A stretch of DNA of 64,000 nucleotides from Eopsaltria australis (Eukaryota > Chordata > Aves > Passeriformes > Petroicidae): assembly GCA_034509425.1 (NCBI GenBank), contig JAVTVJ010000048.1:496001-560000 (forward strand), written 5' to 3'. The position numbers and the translations under genes were made by a program. Of the stretch, positions 24,301 to 35,593 are shown piece by piece. Positions within the stretch are counted from its first letter, which is position 1, and every line of letters starts with the position of its first letter. The notes beneath the pieces are model-generated. The model was not told the DNA's origin. It ran no database searches and was given only the letters and a program-made list of their open reading frames with translations.

Positions 24301-25197
24301 CAGAGCATTGGTTATAGAAATCCATTTGCTTTTAAAAATTAAATCTTACTGAAGTTTTTCTTTGTACCCATCAGAAAGATCTATTTTAATTCCCATATTA
24401 CTATCAACACCATTTCCAGAACTCTATTAAAATAATCTTGAAAGTAATAAATACTTCGTTCTATAATTTCACTAGGATTTTTTTATCAAAAATAAGTTTA
24501 AGTATTTTACATGGATATATCTGGGAATGGTAGAGAGAAATGACCTTCACCAGCCCTATTTGCACATAAAACTGATCCATTTAGTATAGTTATTACAAGC
24601 AAAGATTTACTCATTTACTATTGCATCTCATAATATCAAATAATTTACCACTTCTGTAAAATAAAGGCAGTAAAGATTTACTTATCAATAGAAAGAACTC
24701 CCCAGCCCATACACTCACACTGCTTTTATAAGAAAGAACAGAACAATACTCGGCTCAAACACTACCCCTCCACCCACAAAAAACCCAACAAAACAAAACC
24801 ACAGCATACCAACAGCCAAGAAGGCCTTATTCACAGCAGGAAAAAATATACCATTTTTTCTTTTATTTAAAAGTGACAGCAAAGCAGCTTCTACAGTTGG
24901 TGATCTCCTGGACTAAGCTTAACTTCTACTGAAGCATTATTTTGTTGGATCAGTTACTCATTGAAAAAGGTAAATTCTTATGAAAATAGGTAGCTGATAT
25001 GGTTGATAAGGGAAAAAAATATTTTACATGTTATTTAGAAGAAAGAAGAGTTTAGGGCATATCTGCAGAACAAGAAACCAAAATTAGCACAGCACTCTCC
25101 TGAATAATACCTTCTGCTTCTCAACAGTACCATTCATCCCAAAGATTATGTGCTGTGATGCATCTCTAACAGTTTAATCATCTAAGCACACTCATTC
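21382..25197. other. Unique AT-rich stretch, no gene identified
   Basis: About 3.8 kb without a recognised repeat. On the + strand a TCTGTTTTCAG acceptor-like site at about 22499 is followed by an open frame to about 22652, including 'SEHDGPAGLDEQKHASSTD'. The possible donors (for example GTCCTTTG) are weak, so I do not call an exon. Pockets of A-rich sequence lie near 24770-24800. Confidence 0.5.
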
Positions 25198-25803
25198 TGT
25201 GGCCGTCCGCCTGCCTCCTCGGTGGAGTGGAGGTGGCTCCTAGCAAAGGCGGAGGCGACTTGGGTCCTCGGGGGCCAGCCTTGTTCCCAATCGCTGAGCG
25301 AATCTTGCCCTCGCTCCCTGCTAGCTGCTCGGTAGGCGAACTCTCCCACACCTCAGGGGGTTCCTCCAACCCAGGAATGAAGAGACACAGACACGAGGTT
25401 CTGTACTCTGTGACACCGGGGATCGGAAGACCTCGATTCCCCTGGGACACGATCTTTTATTGTTCCCCCGGTGACCAATCACCGGGTAGCAGAGGGGAGG
25501 AACTGGGGAGGAGCAGGGGACAGGGAGCGAACCAGGGATAGAAGGGGGATGAGAGAGGGTTACAGACAGGGGAGTGATACAATGAACAACCGAGTAACTG
25601 AGAACTCTCTAGGAAACTGGGGGTGACTGACTCAGATGGGCAGGTGGTGCTCCCCAATGAGCCCTGGGGGTATTAACCTGTCTCGAGCCCAGCCTCTTCT
25701 GGGCTAAACTATTGTTTGCTCTACCTCGGGGGAGCCCTCCTCCTCCCCCCAGGGCTTTCTCATTGGAAATTCTTCTTCTGGGGTAACCTGCACCACTGCC
25801 ACA
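25198..25803 (-). mobile_element. Solo LTR, class II (ERVK-like), TCATTC TSD
   Basis: A 606-bp LTR on the - strand. Read in its own direction it begins TGTGGCAGTGGTGCAGG and ends GGCGGACGGCCACA. A perfect 6-bp target-site duplication, TCATTC, flanks it at 25192-25197 and 25804-25809, which fixes both ends. Six-base duplications are typical of class II (alpha/beta-like, ERVK) retroviruses. A polyadenylation signal, AATAAA on the - strand, lies at 25456-25461, in the expected R region. It is GC- and CpG-rich against an AT-rich background, suggesting a fairly recent insertion. No internal genes remain. Open frames at 25178-25657 on both strands are by-products of GC content. Confidence 0.93.
25456..25461 (-). 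promoter_or_regulatory. LTR polyadenylation signal (AATAAA)
   Basis: TTTATT on the + strand, that is AATAAA on the strand of the LTR. It sits about 260 bases before the LTR's 3' end, followed by GATCGTGTCCC. It marks the R/U5 side and supports the orientation call. Confidence 0.7.
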
Positions 25804-26749
25804 TCATTCAAAGCTCTACATAGATAGTGCCTCATATTATGTAGATGTAGCCTAAATGTCAGCATCTGGAAAAGAGAACACATTACAGGTATTTGTAGAA
25901 AAACAGAACAGCAGCTTCATCCACTATGTTTCTTCTGATAAACCAACACAAGGCTCTTGCACCAGGTTTAGACTGGAAAATAGTTCTTTGCAGGAAAGCT
26001 GCAAAGACTAAGCATGGTTATAGTCTCTATTCTCACCAAAAATCACAGTATTTATCTTTTTTTTTATAATTATGCATGATATAGACAACATGAAGTTGTA
26101 GGTCATAAACTAATGATTTTTCCTAGTCATAAAACAGTAGAAACACTGTAAGGCCTTTGGAATAAACCATTCAAATGCAGAAGAGTGGTCATACTCCAGG
26201 AGCTTTAAGATATCATATACAGTGTTCCATAAGTGGTAAGAGAACAAGGAATACATTTAAAAATATTTGGTATTCTAAAAATATAATCAAATCTACACTA
26301 ATTATGATACTGTCCACAAACAGCATGTTTATCATCATGACTGAAAGTCATACTATATTACACTTCCTTACAAGCTCCTTTGATTAAGCTTCTGTGACAT
26401 CTGCCCTAACAACCTTCTGCAAATTGTCTCAAAAACATTAAATTGAAACCTATAATAAAAGAACCAAAAATAAAGAAATTCAACAATGTTTGCATGATGT
26501 GAGCTTCACATGATAAGAAAAGCTCACTTTTTTCCTACTCTACCTTCAAAGACCAGCAAATTTAATATATACTTTCCAATAGTCATAATATTTGCTAAAT
26601 ACAAAATATTTTCTATCTGGGGCAAGAAGCTATTTTGTGACTCTAGATTCACACTAGGTGTTAGCATCTGAAACAAGTACTTGAATCATCTTTCAATTCC
26701 AGTATACATCTTTAAAAGTCTGGCTAAGAAAAATAAACCAAAAACTTTT
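25804..26749. other. Unique AT-rich stretch
   Basis: No repeat or gene recognised beyond the TSD at its left edge. Confidence 0.55.
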
Positions 26750-26932
26750 TTATTGCCCAGAGAAGTTGAAGATTCCCTATCCTTAGAAGTGTTCAAGGCC
26801 AAGCTGGATCAGGCCCTGGGCAACCCTGACTAGTGGAAGGTGTCCTTGCCCATGGCAAGGGTGTTGCAACCAGATGATCTTTCATCCCTTCCAACCCAAA
26901 TCATTCTATAATTCTATTAACATATTTTATGA
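26750..26932 (+). mobile_element. CR1 LINE, short 3' tail
   Basis: The last roughly 180 bp of a CR1 in + orientation: TTGCCCAGAGAAGTTGAAGA, GTTCAAGGCCAAGCTGGATC, a GCAAGGGTGTTGCAACCAGA block, TTCCAACCCAAATCATTC and a terminal TATAATTCTAT repeat. The subfamily resembles the one at 8078-8761 (shared CAAGGGTGTTG block). Confidence 0.93.
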
Positions 26933-27065
26933 GCAAACAGTTCACTGGATGCCATTCCCATAAATCATTTAGATCAATCATCTGCTTCTGACGGTCCAGA
27001 TCAGAACATTGTTCTGAACATTAGACACAGCCTCTGGACATTAATACAGCACCAGAACAGATTCA

Positions 27066-27238
27066 TTGAGATTGTCATGGAATTTCCAGTCCTGAAGGCT
27101 CTCAAGATTTGGCCAGACCACAAGACAACTGAGCTGACCTAACATTGACCACAATCCTACCCTGAGCATGAGCTCAGACTAGATGACCTACCCAGGTCCT
27201 TTTTAACAGGTCTTCCACAATCCCACAAATTCACAATA
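27066..27238 (+). mobile_element. CR1-like LINE tail, strongly diverged
   Basis: About 170 bp with the CR1 3' order in + orientation: GAGATTGTCATGGAATTTCC, CTCAAGATTTGGCCAGACCA, GAGCTCAGACTAGATGACCT and CAGGTCTTCCACAATCC. It is more diverged than its neighbour 130 bp upstream and belongs to a different subfamily, so the two are separate insertions, not one split copy. Confidence 0.75.
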
Positions 27239-30200
27239 AAGAACTTCACACAGAAACTTTATGATAGACCATATCCATTAAACATTTCAATAAGATACTC
27301 TAGTTTTTAAATTCTGATGGGGGGTACACATTTCCAGTACAAGATTTCACTCCCCCACATTAGTTTCCAAGCTTCCCAAGTGCACACAAGCCATTATCTT
27401 TTACTATTGCAATCAACTGTTTTCTCCTAATAATAATCATCCAGCTCCAAGACACTGTTCACTATGTTATTTATAGTGTGAGTCTCAGTAGCCTCAAGTG
27501 CACTGGACTCTTAAGAGAAAATGCATAGATCTCTTAAGGGAAAATTAATCAAGTGTGCAGTGTTGCCTGGAAAAGCCTGTCTGGCACTTTTGTATGGGCA
27601 GCTAATTCTCAAATGCCACTCTGCCTGGCAAAATACTTGAAAAAGGCTTTCCAACAAACCGTCATCAAAAATTCTTTATCCTCTTTGAAACAAAGGTCGT
27701 GGAATCCCTTTCAAACCTCAGCTTTGATCACCCTAGTCTCCACAATAGGCATATCCTCTAGCAAATATTTTAAATTCAGAAACTGATAAATAAATGTACA
27801 TGCACTCAGCTCCTCAATGTGAAGAAATGTTGAAACCCAATAGATGCAAAAAAAATCCAGCACTTCTCAAATAATGTAATGGTTTTAAATCTCTACATTA
27901 ACCTTTACTTGGCCCACATTTAAGACTTGCTTCTCCTAAAAAGAGGATTCATTCAATCTTTTTGTTGATACCGTCATTCATAAATACAACAGAAGCCAAT
28001 AATTTTGTATTAATTACATAAAAGAAATCCTCACATCCCTTTCTTTCAGAAATCAGCTTTTAGTGTTACAGAGTAGCTCCAACACAGAGAAAAACCTTAC
28101 ATGCCAAGAGGAACATGGAGAATGTCAGTGCTCTAGAAGAAATAGGCAGGAAAACAATATAATTGTTCTACAAGTGTTCTTAAGGCTGTATTACCCTTGC
28201 TGCCAGTGGCAAAGAAAATCTTCAGGAATACCTTGCTAATAGAATGAAGAATGACATGAATGTAAAAGACCTGGGGAATGAGTATCACTTGTCTACCTAC
28301 TTTCTCTTTTAAGTGAGCCTGCTGATGTGAAGCCAAAATTGTACAAGTCTGTAACAAGCTCAGAGAGACCAGAGCAACACCCTTAGTTGAACTTTTTCCT
28401 TTAGGCCTTCTAGTTTTCATCAGTTTAAGATACCCAAGTGACATGAATAAAACTAAAACCTTCCAGTTGCAGCCTGCAATACTGGAAAGATGAATTAGCA
28501 TGTCAGTATTCAAATAATGCAGATTTACTCAAGGCTGGAATGAATTCTAACATTGAAAATTAATTACACCTCCACTGTTACACTCTCTTTGACCAAGTCT
28601 CTTTTTCTCTAAGAATTGCAAGACTATCAGAGAAAACAGCCCTTGAGCATTACAGATTCAATAAAAATAACCCTGCCTCCAAATAAAAATCCACTACCAT
28701 CATGAAAGGTAAGGACTACAGCCTAGGCCTTAAGGAAATAGCTACTTAGCAAGTACATAGAAGTTCTTGTCATCATTGCACATTGAAAGGATTTTGAAGC
28801 TTAGCCTATTTATGCTTACGTTTGAACTGGCTTTGCACAGCTTTTGGTGAACATGAAGGATTTCCCTCAACTTCGGACAATTTGTTGTTTAGCAATCTAA
28901 ATAGGGTGGATAAATACAGCATGATTACTCACAGCCTGATTTTAAATTATTGAGAAAGTAACAAATGCCATCAGGAACCCTAGAGTGCTCTCATGCAACC
29001 AAATGTCACCTCTTCCCATGCTGTTAACACTCGCTCTCCCTCGTTAGACAATCTGCTTTGCAGAGATGTCTCCTTGCTTTGCAATAGAATCACTGCTAGC
29101 ACCTCACTCTGTATTTGCTTTCAAAAAATTGCTTTCACTAAGCCTACTCTTTGATGGCAGCTGCAAATTAAGAAAGGAATTTTAAAAAGGAAAAAGCTCA
29201 CTCATCCAACCTATATTTACTGGGGGCTTTTTCCGCAATGGACGTTAAGGATAAAACTCTAAAGAGAGCAAAGAATATGTAAATCTATCAGGCTGCTGGT
29301 TTAACTGAACTTGAAACTGTGGATTAAGTTATTTTTCAGTTAAATCTCAGTTTTTAAATATAAACTGCTCCATATTTCTTCCAAGACAACTTTCTAATTA
29401 AAAATTAATAAGAATTAGAGCATCCATAGCAGGTGTTTCAGAACTACATAGCATCTCATGAAGGAAAAATACTAAGCTTCATCCCATAGCCATAAATAAA
29501 GCATCTTCTCTGATAAAACTTTGTGACCTAGTTCCTTCCCTGGCTGGGAAAGGATTTGTGAAAGGACATGCACTTCACTTTCTCATTATCAAGACAGTAA
29601 TAAATTGTCAGTCAAGTTTCTAAATTAACAGATTTTATTAAGCTTGCATATTTTCATTAACCCCCTTGAAATACTTACCCACATAGAAAAATGTAGTCCT
29701 CAAAGCCTGACTCTGATTTCCTTGAAAAACAGTGTTCAGAAGGAATACTAATCCTTAAAAGGAATAATTGCACTATCAGAAAAAGGCCCAAGGAGCAATC
29801 AGAAATAAGCACAAGATAAAGAGATTTTAGGTTGTAAAAATGCTAATGTACACATAAAGACATTAAATATACATTTTTACATCAGTGTACCACATATATA
29901 TTAGACAGATAGAAAGTCTGTGATATAAAAATGCCAGATCTCAATAAATGGTATATTATGGTTACAATACACAATGAAATTGTGTTAAAGCGTGATCCCG
30001 TGTGATACACACCCAGACAAAACCAACTGAAAGAGCAACAAGATGTTTTCAGTAGGGTTTTATTTGGGATTCAACATGCAGTCTATATTTCTAACCCTGT
30101 CACACTTTCAAGACTCAGATACAAATTAGATTCTCAGATGAACATGCATCTGATTAGTCAAAACCAGTCTTTCATACATGCCTCAGAAGTCTGTTATATG

Positions 30201-30445
30201 TCTTTTGATATCAGCATCACTATAACTATCTCTGTCACCTCACAGCAAGTCTATTGCCATGACAGGTTACAAATATTTTAAAACGCTCCATTGATGCCTT
30301 CATTCACATTTCAATTAAGCTGATGTTACACCTTAGCATTCCCATATAATGTTTTTACTTTCAGGACAGTTGTGAGGGCTTTAAGCCATTTTTATAGTTT
30401 TATTCCAGAACTCCTAAATACTTGGATTTTTTTTTTCCCACTTGG

Positions 30446-30474
30446 TTTCATTATCCTATTTCATTATCCTATTT
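30446..30474 (+). repeat. 13-bp tandem repeat, 2.2 copies
   Basis: TTTCATTATCCTA occurs at 30446-30458 and again at 30459-30471, followed by TTT. A simple local duplication. Confidence 0.9.
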
Positions 30475-30564
30475 AAACATAGCCAGTCAAGAAATGACAT
30501 TATCAAGGCATAAAGAGCCCTTCAAAATTCATTCAGTACAGATGCAAAAAGCTTATGAACATAC

Positions 30565-30589
30565 AAAAAAAAAAAAAAAAAAAAAAAAA
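30565..30589 (+). repeat. Poly(A) tract, 25 bases
   Basis: A pure run of A followed by T and a further A-rich stretch to about 30600. Nothing recognisable as a retrotransposed element lies directly upstream. Confidence 0.9.
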
Positions 30590-31875
30590 TAAAAAAAATA
30601 GAGTTCAAGAGCAACACAAGACAGCTGCAGAGCCACAGACTAAACCTTGGGCCCACCCTCCCCCAGTTCAGCATGGTCAAAAGGATTTCCTGTCTTTGCT
30701 CTCAATCTTATAGCAATAATCCCAAACCCTCTGGAGAATCTCTAATTTTACTGACACCACAGGAAAGGCAGACAGGAGAAGAAGAGATGGCAGGAACTGC
30801 AGTTACCATGCCCTATGCACACCTCACCCGAGCACCTGCACACCAAGTAGGAGAGGCAGCTGGCCAGCAGCTGCTGTTTCACAGGTAGCCTCTCACCTAT
30901 TTCACTTTTGTGCTGTAATGCATGGTGAAATAACCTCCAATGATTTCTACACCTTTAGAAAAGGGCAACTCTCAAGATCAAAAAAATTAGTGACACCCTC
31001 TAAGACTTCTCTGCTACAGCACATGCTTTCCACCTCTGTCTCCAGTTCCAGACATACCAGGGAGAAAACCACTCACAGAAGATAAAACCACCTTGGGTAC
31101 AAAATCTTTTGTAGATTTTTATTTTCTGCTGTTCTTGTCCTTTTTTTTTTCTAAACAAAAATTAGAAAAGTGAAAGCACAGATACAAGGCAGCAAGTCAG
31201 GAGAGAGGGCAGATTACATCCCATCCCCACCACCCTTCCTTATTCATACATTTACAAAGATTCTAACATGCATGTCTGAAAGATAACTGCACCAAGCAAG
31301 TTTCCTCTTGTTTAAATTGTCTTACAGTAACACTCCTTCACTATACTAAAAGTTGAGCCTTAAAGCATTTCACACTCTGACTCAAGCAGAGCAGTGATGC
31401 ATTTTCTACATTAGAAAAACCTAATAGGAAGAGGCAAGCTTGCTGCTTTTAGATAATTCTATTTTTATTTCTTCTAAAAATCCTTTCATCCATTTGACCC
31501 TCACTTGACTTCCACACAGCTAAGGTTTCTCCCTTCTTCTGCTTCCATGTCAAGTAGTATTTGCAGGTACTTTTGGAGATATTCCAGCCACAATACCATT
31601 AGGCTATAAACATTTAATAGTTGTTCACACATTTCTGAAAAGCAGGGTGCTGTTCTTGTTACCTGATTCTAATGGGAAATTTCTATCACATCACAACTTG
31701 TTATTAATCACAAGAAGGCATGAAAACCGCATTCAAATGGGAACTTTGCTATTTACATTTTCTGTAAACTCAGTTTGCTTGCAAACACACATTACACTTA
31801 AATAAAATAAAAACCTCTTTTGAGTTCTGAAATAGAACACAAAATGACCAGCATTTGACTATTTCCCTGACTAGG

Positions 31876-32416
31876 TGCCATGATTTAACCCCAGCTAACA
31901 ACCAAGCCCCACACAGTGGGATGGAGGACAAAATTAGGAGGGTAAATTCGAGAAAAATGTCCTGGGCTTAGATAGAGATAATTTAACATAAAAGCCACAC
32001 ATAAAAGCAAATCAAATCAAGTAATTCATTCACCCCTTCCCAAGGGCAGGCTGACGTTCAGCCATCTCCACAAAAGCAGGGCTCCCTCACACATAGCAGT
32101 GACTTGGAAAGACATACCCCATTGCTCCAAACATCCCCTTAGCCTCCTCCGCCTCTCTTTCTGGCTGAGCATCTTTCTGGCATGGAACATCCTTTCAGTA
32201 AGTTGGGCTCAGCAGTGTTCCACCCCAACAAACTGATGCACTCCCAGCCTCTTCACTGGTGGGGTGAGAAGCAGAAAAGGCCTTGCACTGCTCAGCAGTG
32301 AGAAAAACACCCCTCATCCCTGTGTTATCAGCACTGTTTCCAGCACAAATCCAAAACACAGCACCATACCGATCACTGCAAAGAAAATTAACTCTGCCCC
32401 AGTATAAACCAGCACA
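31876..32416 (+). mobile_element. Solo LTR, family A copy 2
   Basis: An LTR of about 541 bp in + orientation, the same family as 14944-15530. It starts TGCCATGATTTAACCCCAGC and ends AGTATAAACCAGCACA. Shared internal blocks include ACCAAGCCCCACACAG, the GTTCAGCCAT segment, CAGTGACTTGGAAAGACA, GCACAAATCCAAAACACAGC and CACTGCAAAGAAAATTAACT. No matching target duplication is visible (CTAGG before, TGCTT after), so one edge may be eroded. The low identity to copy 1 suggests independent old insertions. Confidence 0.87.
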
Positions 32417-35043
32417 TGCTTTTCTTACTGGATCCTTCTTCCACTATCATTTGCTCCAGGGCTGTCACAGCACACTTCTGTTGACCTGGTGAATATTCCA
32501 ATCATAGGGGAAAAAAACAAAACAAAACAACAACAAAACCACAAAGCCTCCATGTCTGCTGTTATTGAGTTAACTGGCTTTTTTCTTTTACTACTTAATT
32601 TACTTGACACAAATGCAGTTGGGCAATCTGGGAGAACCTTTAATAAATCTATTGCTTTTCTTAACAGACACACACTTGATATGGTCTTCCAGCCCTCATG
32701 AAGATCACAACCTCCCAAGAATATAGTGTGTATATAGTATATCCAGCAAGAAGGAAGCTTCTTCAAAAAACTGTCATTTACACAACTAACAGCTGCAGTT
32801 ATACTAAGGATATAATGTTACAAGAGCTGATCATATCTAAAATTAAGTCACGAGCCCATCACAACCAAGTAATAAATAAGTTCTTGGGAAAATATTGCAC
32901 ACAGTCATGGTACAGCAAAGGCAAAGAGAACTAATTCCTCATACTAGAGCAGCTAGTCATTGCTACTTAATTTTATTAGTCTTCAACATGATTCAGGACA
33001 CAGAACTAAATAAATTCACCAGAGCAGACAATCTACAGCAAAGGAGCTATTAGCTGTTAAGAGGGACTTGGCAGTAGTTGTGGGGAAGATGTGATTCAGT
33101 TTTGACTAGAAAAACACCATAATTGTCATAATACTTCCTTTAGATTTACTTACGTGCTGTGTACCTCACTTTGCATGAACACGTGTAACCGCTACCACTG
33201 GTGAAGACAGGCTGCAAACTTATCAAATCAAGGCAACTGTGGCAAACAGCCACTTGAGCTTCTAATTTAAAGACTAGCAGGTGCAAATAACTGAAGCACC
33301 AGCCTCATGAACTCTAGTCATACAGTCCTTATTCAGCAATACTACAGGTCTCCCTTTCTCTTGTTAAACCCCCAGCCAGCTCTCCTTTCAATTCAGTTTT
33401 GATAATGCTCAAAGCCGTTGATATCATCTGTGAAGAATAGCTTTTAAGTTAAAGTTGACAAGTCCTGTAAGAAAATAATCAATTCTTTGACATGGTTTTA
33501 GAGAAAATGAGCATGAATATGTATAGTGTAAATATGGCTTTTCACAGGTCTATAAGGAGCAGAATGTATGTTACCAAAGGAAAAAAAAAATAGGGAAAGA
33601 AATCTAAAATCTCTTTAAATGCCTTTCCTGGGGTTTGATTCAGTACCTAGTAGTTAGTCCAGAAATGGCTTCATTCCCTATTTCAAAACATTAATTCCTC
33701 TATCTTTTCAAAAAGAGCAGAAAATACCGGGAAGAGGTTTAGTCACTTGGAATCCATTTCAAATGTAGAATGCAAGTGCTGCCTCAACCTAAAGATGAAA
33801 CTTGCATGATATTAAATGCTACTATAACAAAAAAAGTGAAAATAGAAGAGAGGCTTAATTTTTTTCCCCCACATCTCTTGTTTTATGTCTACAAAGGTTT
33901 TTTTTTTTAATTGCAAGTAAGAGGCTAATACAGAAGTTTAACTTTAGTTGTACATTGACAGGGACTAGAACTAGGGACAGGGACTGCCAGCTGGTGCTTC
34001 TCATGATTATAGGCATACTACAAATTTACGTGCAGTATTATTAGTTCTCAGATTACTTTCTTTTAAAATGATTTGCTCTTAAGAGACTCATATTTTCACC
34101 CAGATACTGTGTTTTTCTGATTAAAAAAAAAAAAAACCAAAACAAAACTCTGACTATGCTGGACTATAGGGATGCAGCAGCTCACAGTTAAAAAAAAAAT
34201 ACAAGTAAAAAATATGCATTTCACTGTAAATAAGAGTATAAGAACTTTTCACCAGTTTATTTATAATGTACTAGAAGTGATAAGTGATTGCTTTTTATGA
34301 AGAGGAAATGAAATGCTAATTAGCACTTTTTAATAAGTGTTTCAGTTTATACAAGTGTTTACTTGCAACAAAAAAGGATTAATATAACTCTCCTTTTCTA
34401 CAGCTGCATTTAAAATCTCCACTATATTGTCTTTATATAGAACTTGTTTCTTCTTGGAAAGCCAGTGTAGTAGTGTATGCAATAATCCTTCTAGATTCTT
34501 AACTCTTGAAAAAAATAAGTCAGTGAAATCATGAATTATGCAATACATCTTAAAACCTTTTATTCCTACTAATCTCCAGAGTTAAAATTCCCATTTTATG
34601 TGTTTTCTTGTCCAATAAATTGGATTAATTTTCACATTATCAGTTAAATAAGCACATGACCATTTTGATATCAAGCATATTTTTTTCACAGAATATGCAT
34701 TTATTTCCACAGCTACGACATTTTTTTAATATGACTACATCTATAACTCTCTTCCTTACACCTTGTTCATGGATAATTTAATCCACAAACAATTTCACAT
34801 GAGTGACCTCTTGATATCCTGTTAAATATAGAGTGTCCCTGTCCAAATGAGCTACTTTCCCCAAGTATGTAGAGCACTAGTTTCTCATTTATTTTTATTT
34901 CCTTCCTCCCCTTTAGCTCAGTAGGCCACTGTATTAACCTTGCATCTGATCCGCACACAAGCCGTGTGCAAGACACATATCATTTTCCAGACAGATGCAG
35001 ACACAATACAGGCATACACCAAATTAATAATCTGCAGTCAGTA
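32417..35043. other. Unique AT-rich stretch
   Basis: No repeat or gene identified. Several A or T runs occur (32505-32535, 33898-33909, 34122-34145, 34189-34201). A 44-bp - strand interval at about 33161-33205 lies between an acceptor-like CTGTCTTCACCAG and a donor-like GTAAGT and contains CpGs. It is too short to call. Confidence 0.5.
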
Positions 35044-35593
35044 TGGCAGGTAGCTTTGAATTAGCTATCACAGAGCTCAGCACAGCTTCCAAACCCAGTT
35101 AGTCTGGCTTGTGACAAAACTGGGGTGTTACTGGTCTCCCACCACCAAGCACCTGAAAAGTGCAACCCCATTGCAGTGCCAGCCAGGCCCATAGATCCAG
35201 GTACGTAGAATGTAAGCCATGCAAGGTCTGATGCATTTTTCCTGGTCTTAGGAAATAAGAAACCAGACACGGTTAGAGGGTTGGGGTCGTTTACCTCGGT
35301 ATTTTAATAGGATCCCATTCCATGCATTGCTTCACCCAGGTGACAGCGTTGCAGTGTCCTCCCAATCAAGTACACAATTAAAGACCTTACACATTAGCAT
35401 ATCTAACAAGAGGGCCCAATAAGGGGCTGGGGTGGGCTAACTTCTAGATTACAGAGTCTGTCCCGCTAGGGGACCTTGAGTGCTTATGACAATAGAATGT
35501 TTGGTCTTCTAACTTTACAACTTCTGGGATGTTTGGTCTCCCAGCCTGCGGGACACCAAGAAACCAGGCTAAATTATCACCTAAAGCATCACA
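35044..35593 (-). mobile_element. Probable solo LTR, AGTA TSD
   Basis: A 550-bp segment on the - strand. In its own direction it begins TGTGATGCTTTAGGTGATAA and ends AAAGCTACCTGCCA, so it has TG...CA ends. AGTA flanks it at 35040-35043 and 35594-35597, a 4-bp duplication typical of class I/gamma-like elements. It holds blocks I associate with avian ERV LTRs: CCCTTATTGGGCCCTC, a TATA-like ATTAAAATACCGAGG (+ coordinates about 35296-35310) and CAAGGTCCCCTAGCGGGACA. A 4-bp match is weak support on its own, so the exact edges are less certain than for the other LTRs. Confidence 0.6.

Larger units (their letters stand above)
27239..31875. other. Unique AT-rich stretch, no gene identified
   Basis: About 4.6 kb with no recognised transposon. 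It contains the poly(A) at 30565-30589 and a small 13-bp tandem at 30446-30474. Two intervals have coding-like features by eye: a 126-codon - strand open frame at 28133-28513 with no recognisable domain, and a + strand interval at about 30711-30886 (acceptor-like TCAATCTTATAG, open 58 codons, ending CACAG then GTAGCC). Neither is identified as a gene. Confidence 0.45.

Noticed and set aside
25178..25657. Coding regions on both strands in the GC-rich block
   Set aside because: The block is the solo LTR at 25198-25803. No domain is recognisable and frames overlap on both strands.
28133..28513. 126-codon open frame on the - strand as a gene
   Set aside because: Length is within chance expectation and the composition is not clearly protein-like. 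No homology recognised.
14944..32416. The two family A LTRs as 5' and 3' LTRs of one provirus
   Set aside because: They are in the same orientation, but about 16 kb apart with CR1 and another LTR between. They are clearly diverged from each other, and there is no gag-pol-env sequence between them.
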